Assembly (NCBI GenBank): GCA_036378675.1
Contig: DASUWA010000055.1
Coordinates: forward strand, 62,001-126,000
Direction: 5' to 3'
DNA length: 64,000 nt
Source: Acidimicrobiales bacterium
Lineage (GTDB): Bacteria > Actinomycetota > Acidimicrobiia > Acidimicrobiales > Palsa-688
Shown: one piece after another, positions 8,569 to 16,858 of the stretch
How the letters are laid out: each line of letters starts with the position of its first letter
Position numbering within the stretch: the stretch's first letter is position 1
Notes under the pieces: generated by a model
The model's input: only the letters and a program-made list of their open reading frames with translations
Databases searched by the model: none
What the model was told of the DNA's origin: nothing
Translations under genes and position numbers: made by a program

Positions 8569-9585
8569 ATGACTGCAACCGGTGTGAACACCGATGGAGC
8601 CTGGCAGCCCTCAAGTTCGTTCTGGTTCGAGAGGCCGACCGCGGTTACGGGTGCAAGCGGATTCCTCGGATCGCATCTCGTCGCATCGCTGGTGCGGCTC
8701 GGGAGTTCCGTCGTGACCGTTCGTCGTGACGAAATAGTGCCTACGTCCGTCATCGATGCCTGGTCGGGACGCGTTTCTGTGGTTCACGGCAACGTCCAAG
8801 ATCTCTTGCTGATGGAACGGGTGCTGGGCGAATACGAGATCGAGACCGTATTCCATCTCGCTGCTCAGTCACAGGTTGGAGTCGCAAATCGCAACCCTTC
8901 CTCGACCTTCGAAACCAACATCCGAGGAGCCTGGACGATCCTAGAGGCGGCCCGCCGATCGCCCAACGTTCGCCAGATAGTCATGGCAAGCAGCGACAAG
9001 GCGTACGGGACTCAGGATCGCCTTCCGTATACGGAGGACATGCCCTTATTGGCAGTCCACCCGTACGACGTCTCAAAGGCCTGCGCGGACCTGATCGCGA
9101 TGTCATACTCCGAGTGCTACGCCTCGCCGGTAGCGATTACGCGCTGTGGGAACATCTTCGGGCCCGGCGATTTGAACTGGGGACGCCTGATCCCGGGAAC
9201 CATCAGATCTCTGATCGAAGGCAGGCGTCCCGTAATCCGTTCCGATGGCAAGATGGTCCGCGACTACCTTTACGTGGCAGACGCCGTTCGCGCGTACCTG
9301 ATGCTGGCAGAGGCCCTGGCCGGGGACCCCGCACTCGCGGGAGCGGCCTTCAATTTCTCGCTCGAACAACCCTTGTCGGTATTGGAAGTTGTCGACCGCT
9401 TGCAAGTTGCGGCGGGAACCTCGTTCAAGCCTGATATTCGTTCATCCGCCTCGAACGAGATCCCAGCTCAGGCTCTTAGCTCTTCGCGGGCGAGATCTGT
9501 GTTGGGATGGGAGCCATCACTTACCCTCGACGGAGCACTCGCGGAAACTGTCCGGTGGTACGGCAACCATCTGGCGAATCGTTGA
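8569..9585 (+). CDS. rfbG: CDP-glucose 4,6-dehydratase-like NAD-dependent epimerase/dehydratase
   Basis: 338 residues. Extended SDR: nucleotide-binding G-A-S-G-F-L-G near residue 27, V-F-H-L-A-A-Q-S-Q-V, the Ser/Asp pair in ASSDKAYG, the catalytic pair Y-D-V-S-K, and RCGNIFGPGDLNWGRLIPG followed by R-D-Y-L-Y-V. The ASSDKAYG and GNIFGPGDLNW blocks are characteristic of CDP-glucose 4,6-dehydratase (RfbG/DdhB), which makes CDP-4-keto-6-deoxyglucose. A matching cytidylyltransferase lies at 25.8 kb. Divergent from the CmoB-like gene; followed 20 bases later by a GT8 gene. The CDP-glucose specificity is likely but not proven. Confidence 0.75.
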   Translation: MTATGVNTDGAWQPSSSFWFERPTAVTGASGFLGSHLVASLVRLGSSVVTVRRDEIVPTSVIDAWSGRVSVVHGNVQDLLLMERVLGEYEIETVFHLAAQSQVGVANRNPSSTFETNIRGAWTILEAARRSPNVRQIVMASSDKAYGTQDRLPYTEDMPLLAVHPYDVSKACADLIAMSYSECYASPVAITRCGNIFGPGDLNWGRLIPGTIRSLIEGRRPVIRSDGKMVRDYLYVADAVRAYLMLAEALAGDPALAGAAFNFSLEQPLSVLEVVDRLQVAAGTSFKPDIRSSASNEIPAQALSSSRARSVLGWEPSLTLDGALAETVRWYGNHLANR

Positions 9586-9605
9586 TCGCGGCATAATCGT
9601 GCCTC

Positions 9606-10592
9606 ATGAGTAGCGCCCTTGGGGACGCTCCAATAGTCGTCGCGGTCGCTATCGACGATCAGTATGCGCCTTGGGCGGCGACGTTGCTCCGTTCCTGCAT
9701 CATGGCGAACCCCTCGATAGCGTTGTCCTTCGAAATCGTCCACAACGGAACACTGTCGGAGGAGGACCGAAGTCGTCTAGTCCTATCCGCTAAAAGCGAG
9801 CATTCCTCGGTTCGCTTCCACACTGTCTCAGGTGACGATCTCCGGGGTTTGCCGACCACTCCACATTTTGGGACGGTCGTCTGGATGCGGTTCTTCATCC
9901 CCGATCTCCTGCTCGACAGGACTCGAGTCATCTACCTTGACTCCGACACTCTGGTTATGTCCGGGTTGCTAGATCTATGGAGTGTTCCTCTTGACTCAAC
10001 CTCGATAGCTGCCGTCGCCAACGTCGTCGAACCGTCCGTAAGGCCGCATGTCAGATCCATGGGAATCGAATACCCGGGCGGGTTTTTCAACAGCGGTGTG
10101 CTGGTCATGGATCTGGAGCGGATGCGGATTGACCGCTCCGCCGAGGAGCTGCTGAAAACTGCCTTCGATCATCGCGACAGACTGGTCTGGCCAGACCAGG
10201 ACGCCCTAAATCTGGTCTTCAGGCGCCGATGGCTTCCCCTCCACCCTCGGTGGAATGCCCAGAACAGCTTTTGGGCTTGGGACGAATGGGCAACCGACGT
10301 GTTCGGCCGGGTCCCACTCGAAGAGGCAAAAATCCGTCCGGCGATCCGTCACTTTGAGGGGCCGGGGCTCAGCAAGCCGTGGCACTATCTGTGCCCGTAT
10401 CCAGGGCGAAAGCACTACCGAGCCGTCATGGCCCAAACTCCATGGGCAGGGACTCCGCTACAGGATAAGACTGCAGCAACCCGATTCGTCCGGTGGTTCC
10501 CCCCCGAGGCCCGGATCCAGGCGTATATCCGGTTGGACCGCGTACGCCGGCGTCTAGCTGAACGCAATCAGAACCGCGGCCGGCAACGATAG
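9606..10592 (+). CDS. Glycosyltransferase family 8, paralogue 1
   Basis: 328 residues. GT8 features: N-terminal strand IVVAVAIDDQY, the metal-binding DxD in VIYLDSDTLV (about residue 117), then YPGGFFNSGVLVMD, LVWPDQDALN, LHPRWNAQNSFW and the C-terminal H-F-E-G-P...KPWHYLCP. The family retains anomeric configuration and transfers glucose or galactose from a nucleotide sugar. A CATAAT box 8 nt before the ATG may give an internal promoter. The 3' end overlaps the convergent CmoB-like gene by 25 bp. A close paralogue lies at 15.8-16.9 kb. Confidence 0.88.
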   Translation: MSSALGDAPIVVAVAIDDQYAPWAATLLRSCIMANPSIALSFEIVHNGTLSEEDRSRLVLSAKSEHSSVRFHTVSGDDLRGLPTTPHFGTVVWMRFFIPDLLLDRTRVIYLDSDTLVMSGLLDLWSVPLDSTSIAAVANVVEPSVRPHVRSMGIEYPGGFFNSGVLVMDLERMRIDRSAEELLKTAFDHRDRLVWPDQDALNLVFRRRWLPLHPRWNAQNSFWAWDEWATDVFGRVPLEEAKIRPAIRHFEGPGLSKPWHYLCPYPGRKHYRAVMAQTPWAGTPLQDKTAATRFVRWFPPEARIQAYIRLDRVRRRLAERNQNRGRQR

Positions 10593-11386
10593 GCTCGGTG
10601 AAGATGACCCCTGCGGCGATCACCGGTCAGCGCGCCATTGATTACCGCGTTGACAGTCTCCCTCAGCCCAAGCTTAGGAACATATTCCTTATCCAATTCC
10701 GGTCCAAAGCGCAGTACAAAATAACGGGATACCTTCTCGATATTGAATCCGCTGACTTGCAGTAGCTGACGATTACCCCGGTCGTTTCCCACCCACCACT
10801 GGAAGTCGGGACCCTCCCCCCTCAATTCGAACAGGGGGCGTCGGCGAGAGCGGACCATGAGTGGAGTGTGTACGTAGTCGGCAACGATCAGCTGGCCTCC
10901 AACTACGCCGCGGACCGCGTTAAGGGCACGGACCGGATCGCGGAGATGAAGTAGGAGACTGCCGACCACAACCACGTCGAAGACCCCCAAATCATCTCGA
11001 TTCAAGTCGTAGACGTTGCATCCTCGCCATTTGACTCTCGAACCGAGCACCTCGTGCAGCAAGTCGAATCCGGGTCGACTCGGACCGAGATGCGACCGGC
11101 TGGGATCGTATGCCAGTTGGTGGCGAACTTCGGGAGGGTAATCGAGGTCCGTCAGATCCGAAAGGTCCACGGCAACGACTTCGGCGGCACCTCGCTGCTC
11201 CATATGGAATGCGTACAAGCCGTCACAAGTTCCTACGTCCAAACACCGCTTGCCGCGGAGATCAGGGAAGGGAATGATGGACAGAGCATGGCGGTTGTCG
11301 AACATGCCCTTGGTAGTTATGCCCGGCGCGACATCAATCGTGTGGTACCAGAACAATTCGTCGAGGCGGCTCTTCAGGTCACTCAT
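10568..11386 (-). CDS. CmoB-like (DUF1698) methyltransferase, paralogue 2
   Basis: 272 residues from the ATG at 11386 (MSDLKSRLDELFWYHTID); the frame is open further upstream but that part is not conserved with the paralogues. It carries WYHTIDVAPGITTKGMFD, SAM motif CLDVGTCDGLYAFHMEQRGA, V-V-A-V-D-L-S-D and D-V-V-V-V-G-S-L-L-L-H-L-R-D-P, plus a C-terminal region with the W-W-V-(P/G)-N motif shared with paralogue 1. Divergent from the GT4 at 11.5 kb. Likely acts on a sugar of the surface glycan (inference). Confidence 0.8.
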   Translation of the reverse strand: MSDLKSRLDELFWYHTIDVAPGITTKGMFDNRHALSIIPFPDLRGKRCLDVGTCDGLYAFHMEQRGAAEVVAVDLSDLTDLDYPPEVRHQLAYDPSRSHLGPSRPGFDLLHEVLGSRVKWRGCNVYDLNRDDLGVFDVVVVGSLLLHLRDPVRALNAVRGVVGGQLIVADYVHTPLMVRSRRRPLFELRGEGPDFQWWVGNDRGNRQLLQVSGFNIEKVSRYFVLRFGPELDKEYVPKLGLRETVNAVINGALTGDRRRGHLHRAYRCRPRF

Positions 11387-11491
11387 TGCTGGACTTGAGG
11401 TGCGCCCAAGATTTGCTCCTATTGCGGGCTGGGGACGATTGGCGTGACAGTAGCCCAAGTGGGCAAGGCCGATCGTGACGAATGAGCTTGG

Positions 11492-11497
11492 TACTGT
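11492..11497 (+). promoter_or_regulatory. -10 box TACTGT for the GT4 gene
   Basis: TANNNT box followed by 6 nt and the GTG start at 11504, predicting a leaderless transcript. Confidence 0.45.
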
Positions 11498-11503
11498 CCG
11501 GTT

Positions 11504-12679
11504 GTGGTCGTCGCAGGGCAACTGGTTCGAAAACCAAAAGTGGGCGCGATAGCCGGGTGGTTCGATCCCCACTACCGGCCGATCTGGTCTGGCGTCCCGC
11601 ACTCGATCCTGGGGGAACTCCCAAGTCTGGTCAGTGTGGCACAAACCCACAGTGCTACGCCCTATACGTTCCCGGCAAAGCTAGTACATCGGGTTCGATT
11701 CAGCGGCCGTCTAGGTTCCACTGGGAACCGATCGTTGTGGACCTTGACCCCCGAAATGCGGCTGCTCTCGCGCCTAACGGCCGTTGGCCGTCGCCTGAGC
11801 ACACCTGCCGATGTCGACGCGTGGCTTCATCTCTGCGGGGCCTACGGACGCTTCGTTCGAGGGAGATATGTGACTCTGAGTGAGATCTCTCCTTCTCGGA
11901 TGATCGAGCAACTCCGATGGGCGGGCTCATTCGGTTATCCGGGTGCCACTCGCCGTCAGCTCGAGTGGGTTGGGCGCAGGCATCTAGAGGCCTACCGAGG
12001 GGCTTACGCTTGCTGTGCAGCGAGCCGCTGGATCGCCGACGGTCTCATCCGTGACGGCGTCCATCATTCGAAGATCCGAATCGTTGGGTACGGCCCCAAC
12101 CACGGGCATACATGTCCGGAGGATCGCGATTGGTCCAGACCACGGTTCTTGTTCGTGGGATGGGACTGGGTCCGGAAGAACGGCGATTCGGTCGTTCGCG
12201 CCTTCTTGGCACTTCGACAGCGATTCCCGGAAGCGACCCTTGACGTGGTGGGGCACCATCCGCCATTGGACGACCCAGGCATCACCGGACACGGACCGCT
12301 CTCGTTGCTCGATCAGGACGCCAGGGCGACGGTTGAGCGGCTATTTCGCCAGTCGACCTGTTTCGTGATGCCTTCACTGATCGAGCCCTTTGGAATTGTG
12401 TACGTCGAAGCGGCGATGGCTGGGATCCCGAGCATTGGCACGACGATCGGTGGGACGCCAGACTCCATCGGGGAAGGCGGCATGTGTGTAGATCCGGAGG
12501 ATCCGAATGCGCTCCTGAGCGCCATGATCGAGCTGAGCGATCCTGCAACAGCGGCAGCGCTGGGAAGGATGGCAAAAGCTAGGGCCGCGAGGCTCACCTG
12601 GCGATTCACCGCAGAGCGAATACTCAGATCGGCCGACCTCACCTGGCCCGAACCGGTCGAGCTTGCTGACTTTCTCTGA
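11504..12679 (+). CDS. Glycosyltransferase family 4 (GT-B fold)
   Basis: 391 residues from a GTG at 11504 that directly follows a -10-like box. The C-terminal GT-B domain shows FLFVGWDWVRKNG, the phosphate-binding stretch C-F-V-M-P-S-L-I-E-P-F-G-I-V-Y-V-E-A-A-M (the family E-x7-E motif) and G-I-P-S-I-G-T. It is a retaining transferase using a nucleotide sugar at the cytoplasmic membrane face. The first half is less typical (GWFDPHYRPIW). A 218-base gap follows before the exporter genes. Confidence 0.8.
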   Translation: MVVAGQLVRKPKVGAIAGWFDPHYRPIWSGVPHSILGELPSLVSVAQTHSATPYTFPAKLVHRVRFSGRLGSTGNRSLWTLTPEMRLLSRLTAVGRRLSTPADVDAWLHLCGAYGRFVRGRYVTLSEISPSRMIEQLRWAGSFGYPGATRRQLEWVGRRHLEAYRGAYACCAASRWIADGLIRDGVHHSKIRIVGYGPNHGHTCPEDRDWSRPRFLFVGWDWVRKNGDSVVRAFLALRQRFPEATLDVVGHHPPLDDPGITGHGPLSLLDQDARATVERLFRQSTCFVMPSLIEPFGIVYVEAAMAGIPSIGTTIGGTPDSIGEGGMCVDPEDPNALLSAMIELSDPATAAALGRMAKARAARLTWRFTAERILRSADLTWPEPVELADFL

Positions 12680-12897
12680 AGGCCAAACAGCCGGCCCTGC
12701 GTTCGCGGCCGTGCTGGCACAAACTTCGCGAATGGTCATAAAATCACCCCCCATTGCGCTGATGCGAAGCCTGTGACTCGTCCAAGAAGGACAATCAATG
12801 CACGCCGTCGAAACCCGTCTAGTGGGGCCAGTGCTCGCGGGACTCTTAGGCTTATGCCGCGCCATGCGGGCCGACTGCCACGGCACGGTTCAGTGCC
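12680..12897 (+). other. Intergenic region before the first ABC exporter
   Basis: 218 bases without a convincing gene. An imperfect stem CAGCCGGCC (12688-12696) with GGCCG-t-GCTG (12707-12716) just after the GT4 stop may act as a terminator. I found no TANNNT box at 6-7 nt from the ATG at 12898, so the exporter promoter, if present, lies further upstream. Confidence 0.3.
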
Positions 12898-13740
12898 ATG
12901 ACTGAGATGTCGGAACTAGCCGCCCCACGAATAATCGAACTGACCAGCGGTCCGGACACTAGGTTTACCTGGCTGTCCGACCTGCGTCGTCACCTGGATG
13001 TGCTGATGGTGTTGGCACGGAAGGATTTCCAGACTCGATACAAGCGGGCGTCGCTCGGTTTGGCGTGGGCCGTGGTCGTCCCCGTCTTTCAAGGTCTCAT
13101 AATGGCTGCGATCTTCTCCCGCGTCGTCAAATCCGCGGGCGGTAATGGCTATGCCGACTACGTGATAAGCGGGATGTTTGCTTTCGCTTACTTCTCGCAA
13201 ACCCTCGGCACCGCAGTAACTTCGATCGTCGACGGCGCGTCGCTTTCTGACAAGGTCTGGTTTCCGAGAATTCTTCTCGTAACCGTCCCGGCTTTGGCGA
13301 ACCTTGTAGGTCTCGCGATCACTTTCGCCTTTCTCTTGGCCGCCCTTCCGTTACTCGGCGGGCGTTACAGCATCCACCTGCTTCTGTTGGTTCCTGCGCT
13401 TCTTCTGCTAGTCAGCTTTACAACGGCACTTGCCCTTGTCCTGTCCGCCCTGCACGTCTACTTCCGCGATGTCAAGTTCCTCGTGCAGGCAGCTCTCATG
13501 GTCTGGATCTACCTGACCCCAGTGATCTACCCGATATCGCTCGTCCACCGTTTCGCCCCGTTCGTGATCGCCAACCCCATGACCGGCATAGTCGCGCTTG
13601 TTCACCTCGCCACATTGGGCACCAGCCGCGGAGCCGTTCTCGTTCCTCTCCTGATCAGTGTCGGTACTACGGCCCTGCTCGCTATTGCCGGAGCGGAGGC
13701 ACAAAGGCGGCACGACCGGCTGTTCGTGGATCTGCTGTGA
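12898..13740 (+). CDS. wzm: Polysaccharide ABC exporter, permease (Wzm type), system 1
   Basis: 280 residues with about six transmembrane helices and the ABC-2 permease pattern: cytosolic N-terminus with LMVLARKDFQTRYKRASLGLAWAVVVP, DYVISGMFAFAYFSQT, and LTPVIYPISLV near the end. With the overlapping Wzt gene downstream it forms the membrane channel that moves lipid-linked glycan across the cytoplasmic membrane. The GTG of the next gene overlaps its TGA, so the two are translationally coupled. Confidence 0.9.
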   Translation: MTEMSELAAPRIIELTSGPDTRFTWLSDLRRHLDVLMVLARKDFQTRYKRASLGLAWAVVVPVFQGLIMAAIFSRVVKSAGGNGYADYVISGMFAFAYFSQTLGTAVTSIVDGASLSDKVWFPRILLVTVPALANLVGLAITFAFLLAALPLLGGRYSIHLLLLVPALLLLVSFTTALALVLSALHVYFRDVKFLVQAALMVWIYLTPVIYPISLVHRFAPFVIANPMTGIVALVHLATLGTSRGAVLVPLLISVGTTALLAIAGAEAQRRHDRLFVDLL

Positions 13741-15059
13741 CGTACTCCCTGGAACTCGACCGCGTGGGCAAGCGCTATTCGCAGCTCCAGGAGCAGGCCA
13801 TGCTCCTCAAGTCATTGCTCCCCGGGCGCACCGCCAAGAAGCGCGACCTCTGGGCTCTCCGCGATGTGAGCTTCGCCGTCGAACCGGGCGAAACGGTGGG
13901 AATCATCGGCAGGAACGGCGCCGGCAAGACGACACTGCTCCGGTTATGTGCGGGTGTTAGCAGGCCTTCTGAGGGCAGGGTTCGGATGCACGGGCGGATC
14001 GCACCGCTAATCAGCGTCGGAGTCGGCTTCCATCATGAGATGTCCGGCCGGGAAAACGTCCTAGTGAACGGGATGCTTCTCGGGCTCAGTCGTCGTCAGG
14101 TCGCCCGGCGGTTCGACGAGATCGTCGCCTTTGCCGAACTTGACGATCTCATAGACACGCCTGTGAAGTTCTACTCGTCCGGCCAGTACGTGCGACTCGG
14201 CTTCGCGGTCGCGGTCCACTCCGACCCCGAGATACTTCTGGTAGACGAGGTCCTCGCAGTAGGCGACTTGGGCTTCCAACTCAAATGCTTCGATCGCATG
14301 CGAGAGCTGCAGGGTGCCGGCACCACAATCCTCCTCGTCAGCCACTCCCTCCACGCAGTACGGCTTTTGTGTCCCCGCGTCCTTCTCTTCACCAAGGGTC
14401 GACTCGTCATGGACGCTCCGGCCGAAACCGCGATTGGCCGGTATCACGAGCTCCTCTCCACAGAGTCCACCGACCTCGGCGCGGCCGATGATCGTGTCAC
14501 TGTGCTTTCGCGGAGCGTCGAGAATTCCGACGGCCCTACCCATCACCCCAACCGGGGCGATGAACTCCGATATCGGGTCGACCTTCAGTTCAACCAAGCT
14601 GTCGATAGCCCATCCATATCGTTCCAGGTAGCCTCGGAATCGGGAATCGTCTGTTACGCGATGAACACCCAGCCGAGGCAATCATGGCGGCGCTTCAAGC
14701 CCGGAGACAGAGTCGAGTTGGAAGTCGCCTTCAAAGCACGACTTGGCGGCGGAACCTACCGGCTTTCCGTAGTCGTCGCGGACCGAAACGCCCACACCCT
14801 GCTGGCCACGAACGTCGGCGAGGTTCCCATCTACATAGCACCTCGTCCAGGTAGCTTGGGATGGGCGGATCTCGAAGCCACGATCACAGCGTCCGGCTTG
14901 GAACTCAGCGAATACGCGGACCTCACACTAAAGGCAGATCGTGAAATGGACAGGAGGCCGAGCTCAGAGCAAACTCAGGCGAGATTCGCTGACCTACACC
15001 AGCACAACGTCACGAGTCTTCAGAACATCGCCCCCGAACCGCTCCCGGGCACCTCTTAA
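13737..15059 (+). CDS. wzt: Polysaccharide ABC exporter, ATPase with C-terminal glycan-binding domain (Wzt type), system 1
   Basis: 440 residues. Residues 1-240 are the ATPase: Walker A GRNGAGKT (58-65), signature Y-S-S-G-Q, Walker B E-I-L-L-V-D-E-V-L-A, H-loop V-S-H-S. About residues 260-395 are a beta-sandwich extension (ELRYRVDLQFNQ...GTYRLSVVVADRN) matching Wzt_C, which in E. coli O8/O9a recognises the modified non-reducing chain end. GTG start overlaps the permease stop. A dense set of methyltransferases nearby makes end-cap recognition plausible here, by inference. Confidence 0.9.
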   Translation: MTYSLELDRVGKRYSQLQEQAMLLKSLLPGRTAKKRDLWALRDVSFAVEPGETVGIIGRNGAGKTTLLRLCAGVSRPSEGRVRMHGRIAPLISVGVGFHHEMSGRENVLVNGMLLGLSRRQVARRFDEIVAFAELDDLIDTPVKFYSSGQYVRLGFAVAVHSDPEILLVDEVLAVGDLGFQLKCFDRMRELQGAGTTILLVSHSLHAVRLLCPRVLLFTKGRLVMDAPAETAIGRYHELLSTESTDLGAADDRVTVLSRSVENSDGPTHHPNRGDELRYRVDLQFNQAVDSPSISFQVASESGIVCYAMNTQPRQSWRRFKPGDRVELEVAFKARLGGGTYRLSVVVADRNAHTLLATNVGEVPIYIAPRPGSLGWADLEATITASGLELSEYADLTLKADREMDRRPSSEQTQARFADLHQHNVTSLQNIAPEPLPGTS

Positions 15060-15103
15060 GGTTCCCGGGACTCGCATGGGCAGATAGCGGCGGAGGAGGA
15101 AGC

Positions 15104-15757
15104 ATCGGACTCAAAGTCATCGGTGCCGGGGTCGGCCGCACCGGTACCACCTCATTGAAAGCAGCCCTCGAGCGCCTACTCGGCGGGACTTGTTACCACA
15201 TGCACGAGGTGTTTCAGCGACCCGAACACATCCCGCTGTGGCATGACGCCGCGCGCGGCCGTCCGATGGACTGGGCGTTCCTCTACCGCGACTACACAGC
15301 CACGCTCGATTGGCCGGGCGCAGCATTCTGGTCGCCCCTGAGCCGTAGATTCCCTGATGCGCTAGTGGTGCTGAGTATGCGGGACAGTACTGAGTGGTTC
15401 AGAAGCTTGGATGCGACGATCAACGAGTTGATGATGCGCCGGCCTCAGGCAAGTACGCGGGCTTGGTACGCAATGGTCCATGACCTTCTGAAGTCGACCT
15501 TCGCGCCCTTTCCGGTCGGCAAACAAGCTGCTGTCGAAGCCTACAACCGGCATAATGCTGCCGTTCAAGCGGCTACCCCTCCCGACCGATTAGTGGTCTG
15601 GCAACCGGGCGACGGTTGGGAGCCCCTTTGCTCCCGCCTCGGACTGCCCGTCCCGCCGGAGCCATTCCCACACCTGAATACGACAGACGACTACCGGGAA
15701 ATTCTCGACGGCCTCCCCGGACGAAGATGGCGATGGCGGCTGCAACGAGGAAGGTGA
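15104..15757 (+). CDS. Sulfotransferase-family protein with apparent ATC start
   Basis: 217 residues if read from ATC at 15104. Conserved N-terminus IGLKVIGAGVGRTGTTSLKA contains the PAPS 5'-phosphosulfate loop (GRTGTTS); later motifs are V-L-S-M-R-D-S-T-E-W-F (3'-phosphate loop) and F-P-H-L-N-T. A perfect Shine-Dalgarno sequence (GGAGGAGGA, 15092-15100) sits 3 nt upstream of the ATC, exactly where an ATG is expected, and no ATG, GTG or TTG occurs in frame before the TTG at 15155, which would delete the P-loop. Probably transfers sulfate from PAPS to a glycan or lipid, by context. Either ATC initiates, or the start is mutated or mis-sequenced. Confidence 0.75.
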   Translation: MGLKVIGAGVGRTGTTSLKAALERLLGGTCYHMHEVFQRPEHIPLWHDAARGRPMDWAFLYRDYTATLDWPGAAFWSPLSRRFPDALVVLSMRDSTEWFRSLDATINELMMRRPQASTRAWYAMVHDLLKSTFAPFPVGKQAAVEAYNRHNAAVQAATPPDRLVVWQPGDGWEPLCSRLGLPVPPEPFPHLNTTDDYREILDGLPGRRWRWRLQRGR

Positions 15758-15808
15758 CCCGAGGCATCGGAGCCATCGGTAGGCGACGCTTGGGTAGGCG
15801 ATCCGAAC

Positions 15809-16858
15809 CTATCGTTTCGTTTTGCGCCGGGACGCGCTGAAGCGAATGCAGGCGCGACCAAACGCACTGTCGTCGGTGCATTTCCTCTCAACGAGCGAGC
15901 GGATGGAAGATCGTGTTTCCACAAGACGGCGGTATACGCCCAAACGCCAGCTGCCAGGCAGCAAGGCGACGACCATTGTCGATACCGTCCGATCTTGCAG
16001 GGGTTCGTCTGCCCACGGGGTCAGGGCGAGCGTTTCACGGTAGGCGTCTCTGTGCGGAGCGGGACATAGGTAATGCCAGGGCTTAGCCACACTGGGGCCC
16101 TCGAAATGGCGGATCGCCGGATCGCTTACAGCCTCGTCGACGGTGGACGCGCCGAAGACGTCGATCGCCCAATCGCGCCAACTCCACAAACTGTTCTGGG
16201 CGTTCCACCGAGGGTGCAACGAGTGCCATCGCCCACTGAAAACCACGTTCAGTGCGTCTTGATCAGGCCAAACAAGCTTGCGACCATTCTGAACGGCGAA
16301 GTTCACAAGCTCAGCCGTGGAGTGCTCCTCCCTCATGCGATCAAGCTGGAACAGAATTACGCCACTGTTGAAGAAACCTCCCGGATAGCTCACACCCATA
16401 CGCGCGATGTGGTCTCTAGCTGCGGGCTCAACAACGTTGGCCACGGCACCCAATGGGGATGTCCCAAGATCCTCTTGCCAAAGCGGACGAAGGGACGACA
16501 GGACCAGCACATCGCAGTCGAGGTACAGCGCTCTCGGCGTGTCTTGCAACAGATCGGGGAGAAATAAGCGCGACCACACGATCAGTCCGAACCGATCAAT
16601 GACCGGTAGACCCTGAAGACGTCCTTCATCCATCAGATGAAAGTTGATCTCGGCTCCACCCACCCTGCACATTTCTTCGAGCATCTTGAGGTCTGGGCTC
16701 GAAAGGCTCTCATCGTGTATGACTTCGAATCGGAGTTCCTCGCCTTCATGTTGGAGCAGGCATGAGCGGATAACGGTCGACGCCGGGGCGAGGTAACTCT
16801 CGTTGAAGGCCAAAACCACGACAATCCGATCCCGTGCGCCTGGCACTCCAGCAACCAT
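15809..16858 (-). CDS. Glycosyltransferase family 8, paralogue 2
   Basis: 349 residues. DxD in ALYLDCDVLV, then V-A-N-V-V-E-P, YPGGFFNSGV, LVWPDQDALNVVF, LHPRWNAQNSLW, IRHFEGP and KPWHYLCP, all shared with the GT8 at 9.6 kb; the C-terminal about 40 residues are basic and differ. The ATG follows the stop of the upstream sugar methyltransferase gene with no gap (TAG-ATG), so the two are one transcript. It is expected to add a hexose to a glycan acceptor. Confidence 0.87.
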   Translation of the reverse strand: MVAGVPGARDRIVVVLAFNESYLAPASTVIRSCLLQHEGEELRFEVIHDESLSSPDLKMLEEMCRVGGAEINFHLMDEGRLQGLPVIDRFGLIVWSRLFLPDLLQDTPRALYLDCDVLVLSSLRPLWQEDLGTSPLGAVANVVEPAARDHIARMGVSYPGGFFNSGVILFQLDRMREEHSTAELVNFAVQNGRKLVWPDQDALNVVFSGRWHSLHPRWNAQNSLWSWRDWAIDVFGASTVDEAVSDPAIRHFEGPSVAKPWHYLCPAPHRDAYRETLALTPWADEPLQDRTVSTMVVALLPGSWRLGVYRRLVETRSSIRSLVERKCTDDSAFGRACIRFSASRRKTKR

